Source of the DNA: Thermobifida cellulosilytica TB100
GTDB lineage: Bacteria; Actinomycetota; Actinomycetes; Streptosporangiales; Streptosporangiaceae
Assembly (NCBI RefSeq): GCF_001517975.1
Contig: NZ_KQ950180.1
Span: forward strand, 992,188-1,056,187
Reading direction: 5' to 3'
DNA: 64,000 nucleotides
Shown: positions 24,925-33,952 of the stretch, in pieces
Layout of the letters: the number at the start of each line of letters is the position of its first letter
Numbering within the stretch: the first letter of the stretch is position 1
Made by a program: the position numbers and the translations under genes
Notes under the pieces: generated by a model
Database searches by the model: none
What the model was told of the DNA's origin: nothing
What the model saw: the letters and a program-made list of their open reading frames with translations, nothing else

Positions 24925-25095
24925 ATGGACATCATGATCGTGTGCCAAGATTGCCGCGGCAGTGGTTACCGGGTCCGGATCTACGGCTTCTCTTCGGTTA
25001 CTAAGGGTAATGCCGACATCCTGGTCCCCCGGAGCTGCTCGCTGTGCAGCGGCTCGGGTCGACTGCTGATCTCGGGCTGGTCCGCGAAGGACTGA
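24925..25095 (+). CDS. 56-aa double CxxCxGSG zinc-binding protein
   Basis: This small ORF begins with ATG at 24925 and reads MDIMIVCQDCRGSGYR, then after a 21-residue spacer SCSLCSGSGRLLIS, ending at 25095. The two C-x2-C-x-G-S-G units (Cys7/Cys10 and Cys38/Cys41) match DnaJ-type zinc-finger repeats and could together hold one zinc ion. Codon use is less biased than in neighbours. It lies 72 bp after the histidine kinase and 133 bp before a secreted or membrane protein gene. It could be an RNA- or protein-binding zinc ribbon, but the role is unknown. Confidence 0.6.
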   Translation: MDIMIVCQDCRGSGYRVRIYGFSSVTKGNADILVPRSCSLCSGSGRLLISGWSAKD

Positions 25096-25228
25096 TCCCG
25101 CCTCTCCCGGACGGCGGCTTGCAACGCCCACGGGCGACTACGGACAGTCCTGCTGCAATCGCGGAGTGTTTCCAACTGTTGTCGTCCGGTGGTTCGCCAC
25201 CGTCTCTCCTGGGAGGAGACATCCCCTC

Positions 25229-25753
25229 ATGCGTCAAGCCCGTTCCCGTCGGCGGAGCTGTCGGCCGCGACACGCGCGTCCGTCGTGGATCGTGCGCTGC
25301 CTTCCGCTCCTGTTCTTCCTGCTGTCGCCGCGCTGGCTGGCCGCCTGCCTGGTCGTGTGCTCCCTCGGCGGCATGGCAGCCCTGCTGTCGCCGCAGCCGG
25401 AGCCCAAGGCCGCACAGCACACGGCCGCCGCCGCGCCGCCGTCCTCGGTGACCCCCTACTTCACCCCGAAGCGGAACGCGGTGCCGGCCCTCGCCGCGCC
25501 CCCTCCTCCCCCGCAGCCCCTCACCCGCTCGGTGAGCATGCAGGCCGCGGCGCTGCCGAGGCCGGCCCGGCCGCCCGCCGTGTCCACCCCCGTGGCCAAC
25601 GCCGGGAGCGCCGAGCGGACCGACGCCGCCGGACAGTTCGACGCCGACCGCTGGTCCCCCCAGCAGACCGAGGTGCACCCGCCCGCCTCCGCGCGGTGCG
25701 ACGACTCCTTCCTCACCCTGTGGTCCGAGTGCGGGGGGAGGGCCGGTTCCTGA
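25229..25753 (+). CDS. proline/alanine-rich membrane or secreted protein
   Basis: A 174-aa protein. A very basic N-terminus (RQARSRRRSCRPRHARP) leads into a double hydrophobic stretch (about residues 21-53) that may be a signal or anchor. A low-complexity Pro/Ala region follows, and a short C-terminus with two cysteines (ARCDDSFLTLWSECGG). The ATG at 25229 is chosen for GGGAGGAG nine bases upstream. No family is recognised; the C-terminal Cys pair could form a disulfide outside the cell. Confidence 0.55.
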   Translation: MRQARSRRRSCRPRHARPSWIVRCLPLLFFLLSPRWLAACLVVCSLGGMAALLSPQPEPKAAQHTAAAAPPSSVTPYFTPKRNAVPALAAPPPPPQPLTRSVSMQAAALPRPARPPAVSTPVANAGSAERTDAAGQFDADRWSPQQTEVHPPASARCDDSFLTLWSECGGRAGS

Positions 25754-25789
25754 CCCCCGGTCGGCCCCGCAGGCCGCTAAGTTGTACAT

Positions 25790-26998
25790 GTGTACGAACC
25801 AACGACGCTTCCCCCTCCCCGGCGCGACTCCGCGCTCTCCCTCGCCCAGGCCCGGCGGGTGGCGCTGGCCGCGCAGGGGTTCGCCGACCGCCGCCCCTCC
25901 GGCGCGGTCACCGCACGGTACCTGCGCCGGGTGGTCGACCGGGTCGGCGTCCTCCAGATCGACAGCGTGAACGTCCTGTGCCGCAGCCACTACCTGCCGG
26001 TGTACTCGCGCCTGGGCCCCTACGACCGCGCCCTGCTGGACCAGGCCGCCACCGCGCCCCACCGCATGCTGGTGGAGTACTGGGCGCACGAGGCCAGCTT
26101 CGTCCCCCCGGCCACGCACCGGCTGCTGCGCTGGCGGATGGCCGACGTGAGCGGGGCGTGGGGCATGGTGCGGCGGGTCGGCGAGGAGCAGCCCGAACTG
26201 GTCCGGGCGGTGCGCGACGAGGTCGCCCGGACCGGACCGGCCACCGCACGGCAGGTGGAGGCCGCGCTGCGCCACGACGAGCCGCGCGCCGTCAAGCGGT
26301 GGGGGTGGAACTGGTCCTCGGTGAAGACCGCGCTGGCCTACCTGTTCTGGTGCGGCGAGATCACCGCGGACGGGCGCAACCAGCAGTTCGAGCGCCGCTA
26401 CGACCTGACCGGCCGGGTGCTGCCCCCCGAGGTGTACCACGCGCCCGACCCCGATCCGGACGACGCCCGGCGCGAGCTGGTGGCCATCGCGGCCCGCGCG
26501 CACGGCGTGGCCACCGAGCGCTGCCTGCGCGACTACTTCCGGCTCGGCGCGCAGCAGTGCCGTGCCGCGATCCGCGACCTGGTGGACTCCGGCGAGCTGG
26601 TGCCCGTGCAGGTCGAGGGCTGGCGCAGGCCCGCCTACCTGCACCGCGACGCGCGCATCCCGCGCCGGGTGGCCAGGCGGGCGCTGCTCAGCCCGTTCGA
26701 CTCGCTGGTCTGGGAGCGGGCGCGCACCGAGGCGCTGTTCGGCTTCCGCTACCGCCTGGAGATCTACGTGCCCGCCGCCAAGCGGGTGCACGGCTACTAC
26801 GTGCTGCCGTTCCTGCTGGGCGACCGCCTGGTGGCGCGGGTGGACCTGAAGGCCGACCGCGCCACGGGCCGGCTGCTGGTGCGGCGCACCACGATGGAGG
26901 AGGACGCTCCCCCCGACACCGCCTCCGAACTGGCCGTCGAGTTCGCCCAGTTGGCGGAGTGGCTGGGCCTGGAGCGCGTGGTGTACGCCGCGGACTGA
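25790..26998 (+). CDS. YcaQ/AlkZ-like DNA glycosylase (HTH_42)
   Basis: A 402-aa winged-helix DNA-repair protein of the AlkZ/YcaQ family, which removes bulky alkylated bases and unhooks crosslinks. LQIDSVN near residue 63 holds the QxD motif that marks the YcaQ branch. [11 protein letters not shown] and [17 protein letters not shown] are also family features, and [16 protein letters not shown] lies in the C-terminal part. The GTG at 25790 sits in a TGTACATGTGTACG palindrome with no clear ribosome site, so it may be leaderless. A perfect hairpin follows. Confidence 0.85.
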   Translation: MYEPTTLPPPRRDSALSLAQARRVALAAQGFADRRPSGAVTARYLRRVVDRVGVLQIDSVNVLCRSHYLPVYSRLGPYDRALLDQAATAPHRMLVEYWAHEASFVPPATHRLLRWRMADVSGAWGMVRRVGEEQPELVRAVRDEVARTGPATARQVEAALRHDEPRAVKRWGWNWSSVKTALAYLFWCGEITADGRNQQFERRYDLTGRVLPPEVYHAPDPDPDDARRELVAIAARAHGVATERCLRDYFRLGAQQCRAAIRDLVDSGELVPVQVEGWRRPAYLHRDARIPRRVARRALLSPFDSLVWERARTEALFGFRYRLEIYVPAAKRVHGYYVLPFLLGDRLVARVDLKADRATGRLLVRRTTMEEDAPPDTASELAVEFAQLAEWLGLERVVYAAD

Positions 26999-27000
26999 GC

Positions 27001-27030
27001 GGTGGGGCGGCCCGCGCGGGCCGCCCCACC
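27001..27030. terminator. perfect palindromic bidirectional terminator
   Basis: Thirty bases forming a perfect inverted repeat (GGTGGGGCGGCCCG and its complement) lie between the convergent glycosylase and thiolase genes, 3 bp after one stop and 8 bp from the other. Confidence 0.75.
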
Positions 27031-27037
27031 ACGCGGG

Positions 27038-28180
27038 TCAGACCCGCTCGACGATGGTGACGTTGGCCTGTCCGCCGCCCTCGCACATGGTTTGCAGGCC
27101 GTAGCGGCCGCCGGTGCGGTGCAGCTCGTGGACGAGCTTGGTCATGAGCACGGCGCCGGTGGCGCCCAGCGGGTGGCCCAGGGCGATGGCGCCGCCGTTG
27201 GGGTTCACCTTCGCGGGATCGGCGCCGATCTCGTCGATCCAGGCCATCGGGACCGGGGCGAACGCCTCGTTGATCTCGGTGACGTCGATGTCGTCGATGC
27301 TCAGCCCGGCCTTCTTCAGCGCGATGCGGGTGGCGGGGATGGGCGCGGTGAGCATGTACACCGGGTCGTCCCCGGCCAGGGCGAGCTGCACGATCCGCGC
27401 CAGCGGGGTGAGGCCGTGCTCCTCGACCGCCCGCTCCGAGGCGATGAGCAGCGCGCTCGCGCCGACCGAGATCTGGCTGGCCACGGCGGCGGTCAGCGCC
27501 CAGCCCTCCCGCAGCGGTTTGAGCGCGGCCATCTGCTCCAGGGAGGTGTCGGGGCGCACGCCCTCGTCCTGGCTGACCCCGGCGAGCGGCGTGATCTCGG
27601 CGTCGAACCGGCCCTCCGCGATGGCCGCGGCGGCCCGGCGGTGGCTCTCCAGCGCGTAGCGCTCCAGTTGCTCGCGGGTGTAGCCCCACTTCTCGCACAT
27701 CAGTTGTGCGCCCCGGAACTGGGAGATCTCCTGGGTGCCGTACCGCTGGACCCAGCCCTCGCCGTAGACGGGCAGCCCGTTGTCGACGGCGAACTGCACG
27801 TTGGCGCCCATGGGGACCATGCCCATGTTCTCCACGCCCGCGGCGACGACGAGGTCCTGGGTCCCGGACAGCACGCCCTGGGCGGCGAAGTGCACGGCCT
27901 GCTGGGAGGAGCCGCACTGCCGGTCGATGGTGACGCCGGGGGTGCTCTCCGGCAGGCCCGCCGACAGCCACGCGGTGCGGGCCAGGTCGATCGCCTGCGG
28001 GCCGACCTGGGTGACGCAGCCCATGATCACGTCCTCCACCGCGGCCGGGTCGACTCCGGTGCGCGCGACGAGCTCCTTGAGCACGTGGGCGCCCAGGTCG
28101 GCGGGGTGGACCGCCGCCAGCGCGCCTTTCCGCGTCCCCACCGGGGTGCGCACGGCCCCGACGATGTATGCCTCGGCCAC
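27038..28180 (-). CDS. acetyl-CoA acyltransferase (thiolase)
   Basis: A 380-aa thiolase, cleaving 3-ketoacyl-CoA or condensing acetyl-CoA. The nucleophile cysteine is in DRQCGSSQQAVH, and the C-terminal motifs NEAFAPVPMAWI, NPNGGAIALGHPLGATGA and CEGGGQAN give the catalytic His and Cys. The GTG at 28180 follows AAGGAGG; upstream in-frame sequence lacks such a site. A perfect 21-bp palindrome lies 32 bp upstream and resembles the site before the SDR-crotonase operon, suggesting co-regulation in acyl-CoA breakdown. Confidence 0.92.
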   Translation of the reverse strand: MAEAYIVGAVRTPVGTRKGALAAVHPADLGAHVLKELVARTGVDPAAVEDVIMGCVTQVGPQAIDLARTAWLSAGLPESTPGVTIDRQCGSSQQAVHFAAQGVLSGTQDLVVAAGVENMGMVPMGANVQFAVDNGLPVYGEGWVQRYGTQEISQFRGAQLMCEKWGYTREQLERYALESHRRAAAAIAEGRFDAEITPLAGVSQDEGVRPDTSLEQMAALKPLREGWALTAAVASQISVGASALLIASERAVEEHGLTPLARIVQLALAGDDPVYMLTAPIPATRIALKKAGLSIDDIDVTEINEAFAPVPMAWIDEIGADPAKVNPNGGAIALGHPLGATGAVLMTKLVHELHRTGGRYGLQTMCEGGGQANVTIVERV

Positions 28181-28211
28181 GGTTCCTCCTTCGTCCGCGA
28201 TGAGCCCTCCT

Positions 28212-28232
28212 AAACCGAACGATATTCGGTTT
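28212..28232. promoter_or_regulatory. perfect palindromic operator upstream of thiolase
   Basis: AAACCGAA, CGATA, TTCGGTTT: an 8-bp perfect inverted repeat with a 5-bp spacer, 32 bp before the start codon, where it would overlap a promoter. The size and symmetry fit a TetR-family dimer. Confidence 0.6.
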
Positions 28233-28442
28233 CGGAGCAGAGGCAAGCCCCGCCCGCCCCAGTTGCCCGCGGGGCCGCGGCGGGTAGGAATCCGTGATGG
28301 ACTACCCCCGTGGCCGACGACGCCCCGGCGGAACCTCCGGTCGCACCGCCCCGAGTCCCGACGGACCGGGAGGCGGACCGAGGTCCCCGCCCGGAGCGGC
28401 CCGGCCGCACCCCCTCACGGAACTCGGCGGAAGGGTCACCTC

Positions 28443-28613
28443 ATGAGCGGCGCGTACGACGGCGCGATCCTCCTCGGACTGCTGGTCATCTTCGTCGTCC
28501 TCGGAGTCCGCTGGCTCCGCAAGCGGGTGCACATCCCCTGGACCACCAGCGGGATCGCGGTGTTCTTCATCGTGCTGGTCCTGCTGCTGTGGGCCTACCA
28601 GACCACCACCTGA
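28443..28613 (+). CDS. small two-helix membrane protein, 56 aa
   Basis: The ORF begins MSGAYDGAILLGLLVIFVVL and has two transmembrane helices (about residues 7-24 and 36-52) joined by a basic loop (RWLRKRVHIPW). The ATG has GGAAGGG upstream. It precedes the YihY gene by 88 bp on the same strand. No family is recognised, but the pattern is clearly protein-like. Confidence 0.6.
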   Translation: MSGAYDGAILLGLLVIFVVLGVRWLRKRVHIPWTTSGIAVFFIVLVLLLWAYQTTT

Positions 28614-28701
28614 CCGGGACGCGCCCCACCTTCCGCTCCTGTGGTTCGTCCCCGCCTGTCCGGGCAGTCGTCCCCCAAGACGTCAAGACAGGGGAAGTGG
28701 G

Positions 28702-29694
28702 ATGAGCGAGCGCACCTCCGCATCGAGAGAGTCCCCGGCCACGGGCTCCGGTGTCGCGACGCCCGAATCTCCGGCCGGCCTTCCCGCGACGTCGTGGTGG
28801 GCGTCGCTGAAGCGCACGCTGGTGGAGTTCCGGGAGGACAACCTGACCGACCTGGCCGCGGGCCTGACCTACTACGCGGTGCTGTCGGTCTTCCCGGCGC
28901 TGCTGGTGCTGGTGTCCCTGCTGGGCCTGGCCGGGCAGTCGGCCACCGACGCCATCAGCGGCGCGCTGGGCGCGGTGGTCCCCGCCCAGACCGTGGACCT
29001 GGTCGTCGGCATCCTGTCCGACCTCCAGGCCAACCAGGCCGCGGCCGGACTGTTCGGCCTGGTCAGCCTGGCGCTGGCGGTGTGGTCGGCCTCCGCCTAC
29101 ATCGCCGCCTTCATGCGGGCCTCCAACGTGGTCTACGACGTGCGCGAGGGGCGGCCCTTCTGGAAGACCCTGCCCATCCGGGTCAGCGTCACCCTGCTGA
29201 TGCTGGTGCTGGTGAGCGTCAGCACGCTCGCCGTGATCCTCAGCGGCGGGGTCGCGCGGTGGGTCGGCGAAATGGTCGGGCTGGGGCCGACGGCCGTCGC
29301 CGTCTGGAACGTCGCCAAGTGGCCGGTGCTGGTGCTCGTGGTCAGCTTCATGATCTCGGTGCTGTACTGGGCCGCCCCCAACGCCAGACGGCCCTTCCGC
29401 TGGGTGAGCCCCGGCGGGCTGCTGGCCGTCCTCATCTGGCTGGCGGCGTCGGCGGCCTTCGCCTTCTACGTGGCGAACTTCAGCAACTACAACCGCACCT
29501 ACGGCAGCCTGGCCGCCGTCATCGTCTTCCTGGTCTGGCTGTGGATCTCCAACATCGCGATCCTGCTGGGGGCCGAGTACAACGCGGAGATCGAACGGAG
29601 CCGGATGCTGAAGGCGGGACAGCCGATCACGGTGGAGCCCTACGTGGAGCCGCGGGACGTGCCCAAGCCCCGGCCGTTCCAGGAGGGGTCGTGA
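28702..29694 (+). CDS. YihY/BrkB-family membrane protein
   Basis: A 330-aa integral membrane protein of the YihY/virulence factor BrkB family, once mislabelled ribonuclease BN. After a polar N-terminus (about 30 residues) come six hydrophobic segments. Family motifs include FREDNLTDLAAGLTYYAVLSVFPALL and a later YGSLAAVIVFLVWLWISN with GAEYNAEIER. The ATG follows GGGGAAGTGG. The transport or envelope function of the family is unresolved. Confidence 0.88.
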   Translation: MSERTSASRESPATGSGVATPESPAGLPATSWWASLKRTLVEFREDNLTDLAAGLTYYAVLSVFPALLVLVSLLGLAGQSATDAISGALGAVVPAQTVDLVVGILSDLQANQAAAGLFGLVSLALAVWSASAYIAAFMRASNVVYDVREGRPFWKTLPIRVSVTLLMLVLVSVSTLAVILSGGVARWVGEMVGLGPTAVAVWNVAKWPVLVLVVSFMISVLYWAAPNARRPFRWVSPGGLLAVLIWLAASAAFAFYVANFSNYNRTYGSLAAVIVFLVWLWISNIAILLGAEYNAEIERSRMLKAGQPITVEPYVEPRDVPKPRPFQEGS

Positions 29695-29734
29695 CCGCCG
29701 CCGACGGGGCGGGACGGCGCGGCCGGCGGGGGGA

Positions 29735-31990
29735 TCAGCCGTTGTCGGAGGGGTGCATGGGGATCTGGAACCACACCGCCTTGCCGTCCGGGGTGGGCCG
29801 GGAGCCCCAGCGCTCGGCCAACTGGTCGACCAGGTAGAGGCCGCGCCCGCCCTCGTCGTCGGCTCCCGCGGTGCGGATGCGCGGCAGGCGCAGGTCGTGG
29901 TCGAAGACCTCCACCCACACCGAGGACGCGCCGCGGCGCAGCCGCAGCAGGAACTCGCGGCTCACCGACGGGGACTCCTCGTTCTGCTCGGCCTCCTCCA
30001 GCAGGTCCGACCAGTCCTCGTCGAAGTCGTCGAAGCCGTCCAGCGGCAGTTGCTTGTCGGAGTCCTTGACGCCCTCGTCGGTGAACTCGCGGGTCACCGG
30101 GTGGGGGGTGGCGTGGATGACCACGTTGGTGACGATCTCCGAGACCAGCAGGCAGGCCAGTTCGGCCTGGTCCCGGTCCATCCCCCACTCCTTGAAGGTG
30201 TCGGCGGCCAGGTGCCGGGCCTCCGCCACGGTGGGCGCCTCCGCGGGGAACCACTCCTGGCGCAGCGCCAGCTCCTCGGGGTTGGACCGCACCACCAGCA
30301 GCGCGGTGTCGTCGGTGGTCTCGCCGGGCACGGCCCGCTTGGCCACCTCGACGATCTGCTGGACGTCCTTGTCGGCGACCTCGCGGATCTTCGCCTGCAA
30401 CTGCCGCAGCCCTTCGGCCACGTCCACGCTGCTGCCGAACTGCCGACGCGCCACCAGGCCGTCGGTGTACAGCAGCAGGGTCGCGCCCGGGGGGAGGGTG
30501 AGGACGTCCTGCCGGTACACCGAGTCGCCCGGCACGCCCTTGGGCTTGACCCCCAGCAGTTTGTCGCGGATCGCCATCTGTAGGTCGGAGACCTCGCCGT
30601 CGCTGATGAGCAGCGGAGGCTGGTGGCCCGCGTTGGCGTAGGACAGCTCCCGCGACCAGGCGTCGTAGGCCATGTAGAGGCAACTGACGCTGGGCACCCA
30701 GGTGCCGCCCTCCCCGTCGGGGCGGCCCAGCCGACGCACCCACTCGTCGAGCTCCCGCAGGATCTCGGCGGGCTCCCGGTCGGCCTGCGCGAACGCCCGC
30801 AGCGCCGCCCGAAGCTGGCTCATGACCGCCGCCGCGTGCGGGCCGCTCCCCTCGACGTCGCCGATGACGATGCCGACCCGGCCCGCCGACAGCGGGATCA
30901 CGTCGTAGAAGTCGCCGCCGACCTGGTTCTGGATGCCCTGGCCGTGCGGGTCCAGCGGTTTGGCGGGAATGTAGGCGTGCGCGATGGACAGGCCGTCGAA
31001 CTCGGGGAAGTCCCTGGGCAGCAGGCTGCTCTGGAAGGCCAGCGCGGTGTCGCGCTCATCCTCGAACAGGCGGGCGTTGTCGATGGCCACCGCGACCCGG
31101 GAGGCGATCGCGCCCACCAGGTCGCGGTCGAAGCTGTCGTAGTCGGTCTTGTCCCGGGCGGTGAGCCCGGACAGGGCGAGGGTGAGCACCCCCAGGTTCA
31201 CGCCGCGGGCGCGCAGCGGCGCCGCGATCACCGAGGTCACCCCCACCTGTTCGGAGACCCGCGCCGAGCGGCTGTTGGGGAAGATCCCGCCGGGGTGCGA
31301 GTAGTCGCTGACCACCACCGTCTCCAGGCGGCGCAGCGCCTTGCGGACGAAGTGCTGCTCGGGGTAGTGGACCTCCTCGCCGACGTCGGGCCAACTGCCC
31401 GGCGGCGGGGTCCACCCCTCGGCGTGCACCGAGACCCGGCGCAGCAGCCGGTTCCGGTCGTGGTCGTACAGGTCGATGAAGCAGTGGTCGGCGAACTGGG
31501 GGACCAGGATCTCGGCGACGGCCTTCACCGTGGCCTCGAACTCCAGGGAGCTGGACAGCCGCCGCCCGATGCGGTCCAGCAGGCCGTACTGCTCCTCGAC
31601 CCGTCCGCTGCGCAGCGCCTCGTTGGCGAGGATGGCCACGCCCTCGACCGTGCCGGAGGCGTGCTTGAGGGGGACCGCGCTGGCCCGCAGGTGCACCCAG
31701 GTGGAGTCGCCCCGCAGCACCGCGAACGCGCCCTCCCAGACGTCGCCCTTGAGCACCCGGCGGGCGAGCTGGGCCAACTGCTCGTGGTCGGCCTCGTGGA
31801 TGCCGACGTCCACGAGGGGGAGGCCGAGGTAGTCGCGTCCGTCGTCGAGTCCGAGAAGCTTACTGGCGTAGGCGTTCCAATAGCGGAGGTTGCTGAAGCG
31901 GTCTGTCACCACCACGGCGATCTGTACTTGGTCCAGAACGTCGGCCCCCGACAGTGCGCCGTTGTAGAAGGCTTCCCCCCACCGCTTCAT
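29735..31990 (-). CDS. SpoIIE-type PP2C phosphatase with PAS, GAF and HATPase domains
   Basis: A 751-aa multidomain regulator. A PAS domain lies at about residues 20-130 and a GAF domain at about 155-305. The SpoIIE phosphatase (about 335-570) has QVGGDFYDVIPL, IGDVEGSGPHAA and the metal-binding TDDTALLVV. A C-terminal RsbW-like HATPase (about 590-745) has SEIVTNVVIHA and GGRGLYLVDQLAERWG. The HATPase is split by an acidic insert of about 50 residues (SDKQLPLDGFDDFDEDWSDL). This layout usually controls sigma-factor partner switching. The ATG at 31990 is preferred to the adjacent GTG. It does not lie in an operon with anti-sigma partners. Confidence 0.88.
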   Translation of the reverse strand: MKRWGEAFYNGALSGADVLDQVQIAVVVTDRFSNLRYWNAYASKLLGLDDGRDYLGLPLVDVGIHEADHEQLAQLARRVLKGDVWEGAFAVLRGDSTWVHLRASAVPLKHASGTVEGVAILANEALRSGRVEEQYGLLDRIGRRLSSSLEFEATVKAVAEILVPQFADHCFIDLYDHDRNRLLRRVSVHAEGWTPPPGSWPDVGEEVHYPEQHFVRKALRRLETVVVSDYSHPGGIFPNSRSARVSEQVGVTSVIAAPLRARGVNLGVLTLALSGLTARDKTDYDSFDRDLVGAIASRVAVAIDNARLFEDERDTALAFQSSLLPRDFPEFDGLSIAHAYIPAKPLDPHGQGIQNQVGGDFYDVIPLSAGRVGIVIGDVEGSGPHAAAVMSQLRAALRAFAQADREPAEILRELDEWVRRLGRPDGEGGTWVPSVSCLYMAYDAWSRELSYANAGHQPPLLISDGEVSDLQMAIRDKLLGVKPKGVPGDSVYRQDVLTLPPGATLLLYTDGLVARRQFGSSVDVAEGLRQLQAKIREVADKDVQQIVEVAKRAVPGETTDDTALLVVRSNPEELALRQEWFPAEAPTVAEARHLAADTFKEWGMDRDQAELACLLVSEIVTNVVIHATPHPVTREFTDEGVKDSDKQLPLDGFDDFDEDWSDLLEEAEQNEESPSVSREFLLRLRRGASSVWVEVFDHDLRLPRIRTAGADDEGGRGLYLVDQLAERWGSRPTPDGKAVWFQIPMHPSDNG

Positions 31991-32179
31991 CACACAGCCA
32001 CCTCGCCGTCACGGACCGTACTGAGGATGACCGAGGAAACCCGCATCGCCCTCCGCTGGACACGCACACGCGGCTTCGTTCGTTCCGGTCCACGCCATGT
32101 GGCGAGGGTAGCAACTGTGGGGATGGGTGCGCAGAGCAACCGGTGATCTCGTGGACCGCACGCGGGATCCGTGTTCCGA

Positions 32180-32890
32180 TCAGACCCGGGTGACGAAAAT
32201 ATGACTGGCGACCTGCCGGGACAGTTCGATCGACTCGCCATCCTCGTGGCTACCACCAATCACTCGCACACCGTCGTCGCTCGCGACGAGCGTCACTTCC
32301 TTCTCGGGTTGTACCCCGGCGCGCTTGAGGGCGAGCATGACATCGGTATCACTTTGAACTTGTTCGCTGATCCGGCGAATCGTCACCTTGGTGGGGGTCT
32401 GTCCCACCGCCTTCGGGATGGGCACGATGGAACTGTCGGCGAACGGCTCCGGCGAGTAGTCCTCCACGCCCAGCTCGTCCAGGCCGGGGATGGGGTTGCC
32501 GTGCGCGCAGGTCCACGGCGCCTTGAGCAGGCCGACCAGCCGCTCCTCCACGGCCTCGGAGATCACGTGCTCCCAGCGGCACGCCTCGACGTGGACGTCC
32601 TCCCAGGGCAGCCCGATGATGTCCACCAGCAGCCGCTCCGCCAGTCGGTGCTTGCGCATGACGTGGGTGGCCAGCCGGCGTCCCTTCTCCGTCATGACCA
32701 GGTGGCGGTCGTTCTCCACCCGGAGCAGGCCGTCGCGCTCCATGCGCGCGACCGTCTGGCTGACGGTGGGGCCGCTCTGCCGCAGGCGCTCCGCGATGCG
32801 GGCGCGCAGCGGCACGATCCCCTCCTCCTCGAGCTCGAAGATCGTGCGGAGGTACATCTCCGTGGTGTCGATAAGTCCGTGTGCGGTCAA
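32180..32890 (-). CDS. IdeR/DmdR1-like iron-dependent regulator (DtxR family)
   Basis: A 236-aa iron-sensing repressor. The N-terminal winged helix reads IDTTEMYLRTIFELEEEG and SGPTVSQTVARMERDGL. Both metal sites are complete when aligned with IdeR (offset +2): His81, Glu85 and His100, plus Met12, Cys104, Glu107 and His108. A C-terminal SH3-like domain follows PIPGLDELG. It uses a TTG start at 32890 with GGGGAGAGGGAG upstream. It probably represses siderophore and iron-uptake genes elsewhere. It lies beside pdxH and citrate synthase, an order I recall as similar in Streptomyces. Confidence 0.92.
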   Translation of the reverse strand: MTAHGLIDTTEMYLRTIFELEEEGIVPLRARIAERLRQSGPTVSQTVARMERDGLLRVENDRHLVMTEKGRRLATHVMRKHRLAERLLVDIIGLPWEDVHVEACRWEHVISEAVEERLVGLLKAPWTCAHGNPIPGLDELGVEDYSPEPFADSSIVPIPKAVGQTPTKVTIRRISEQVQSDTDVMLALKRAGVQPEKEVTLVASDDGVRVIGGSHEDGESIELSRQVASHIFVTRV

Positions 32891-33146
32891 GGCTCCCTCT
32901 CCCCTTCTGAGCCCGGTTGAGAGCGGCCAACGGCAGTTGTCTCAACACGGGGCAGTGCGCGCCTGTTCCGCGATCGCCCGCTCGGGTGAGGGTTGCCTGT
33001 CGGCCGTGGGCCTGAAAACGCGCATCTGACCGTGGAAACGGCCACCGTCCGTGTCAATCATAGCGTGGCGGCACTCTCCACCTTTTCAGAAAACGTGACC
33101 TAGACCACTTAACAAATCGGTGAATTCGCCCTGCGGCACCGGAAGG

Positions 33147-33812
33147 TCAGGGCGAGAGCCGGTCGACCTGCCACTTCCCCTCCTCCGGGCTCTCCCCCAC
33201 CAGCAGGTAACGGAAGCGGTCGTGCATCCGGTCGTTGCGCCCCTGCCAGAACTCCACCTCCTGCGGGACCAGCCGGAATCCGCCCCAGTAGGCGGGCCGG
33301 GGCACCTCCGTGCCCTCCGGCCAGACCTCGGCGAAGCGCGCGTACAGCCGGTCCAGCTCCGCCCGGTCGGCGACCGGCGACGACTGCCGCTCGCTGGCCC
33401 ACGCCCCCAACTGCGACCCGCGGGGACGCCGGGCGAAGTACGCGTCGTTCTCCTCGTCGGTGAGCCGCTGCACGTGCCCGCTCACGATGACCTGGCGCCT
33501 GATCGGATGCCAGGGGAAGACGACGCAGGCGCGCGGCTCCGCGGCGAGCGCGACCCCCTTGCGTGACCGGTAGTTGGTGAAGAACCGCAGGCCGGTGCGG
33601 TCGTACCCCTTCAGCAGGACGGTGCGGGCGCGCGGTGCGCCGGTGGGCTCGACCGTCGACAGCACCATCGCGTTGGGTTCGGGCAGGCCCGACCCGCAGG
33701 CGTGGACGAACCAGGTGTGAAACTGGTCCATCGGGTGTGGTGCCAGGTCACGGAGCTCCAGAGGGGCATCTCCGTATGATTCGCGCAGCTCAGCAGGGTC
33801 AGAATAGTCCAC
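33147..33812 (-). CDS. pdxH: pyridoxamine 5'-phosphate oxidase
   Basis: A 221-aa FMN-dependent oxidase that makes pyridoxal 5'-phosphate. Signature features are NAMVLSTVEPTGAPRARTVLLKGYD, FFTNYRSRKG, and the C-terminal FWQGRNDRMHDRFRY. The GTG start is at 33812. It faces citrate synthase divergently across 140 bp, so the two share an upstream region. Confidence 0.93.
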   Translation of the reverse strand: MDYSDPAELRESYGDAPLELRDLAPHPMDQFHTWFVHACGSGLPEPNAMVLSTVEPTGAPRARTVLLKGYDRTGLRFFTNYRSRKGVALAAEPRACVVFPWHPIRRQVIVSGHVQRLTDEENDAYFARRPRGSQLGAWASERQSSPVADRAELDRLYARFAEVWPEGTEVPRPAYWGGFRLVPQEVEFWQGRNDRMHDRFRYLLVGESPEEGKWQVDRLSP

Positions 33813-33952
33813 AGTGGTGCATCCTCACACGATCTGTGGGGTAGCCGCCAACAGTGGGCGGGCCGTTAACGGCACCTCGCATGTCAGTAAAAAATCCCGG
33901 ACCGGTTCAATGGATTACCAATCCGAGGACCGAGGAGACGGAGGAAGCCGGT

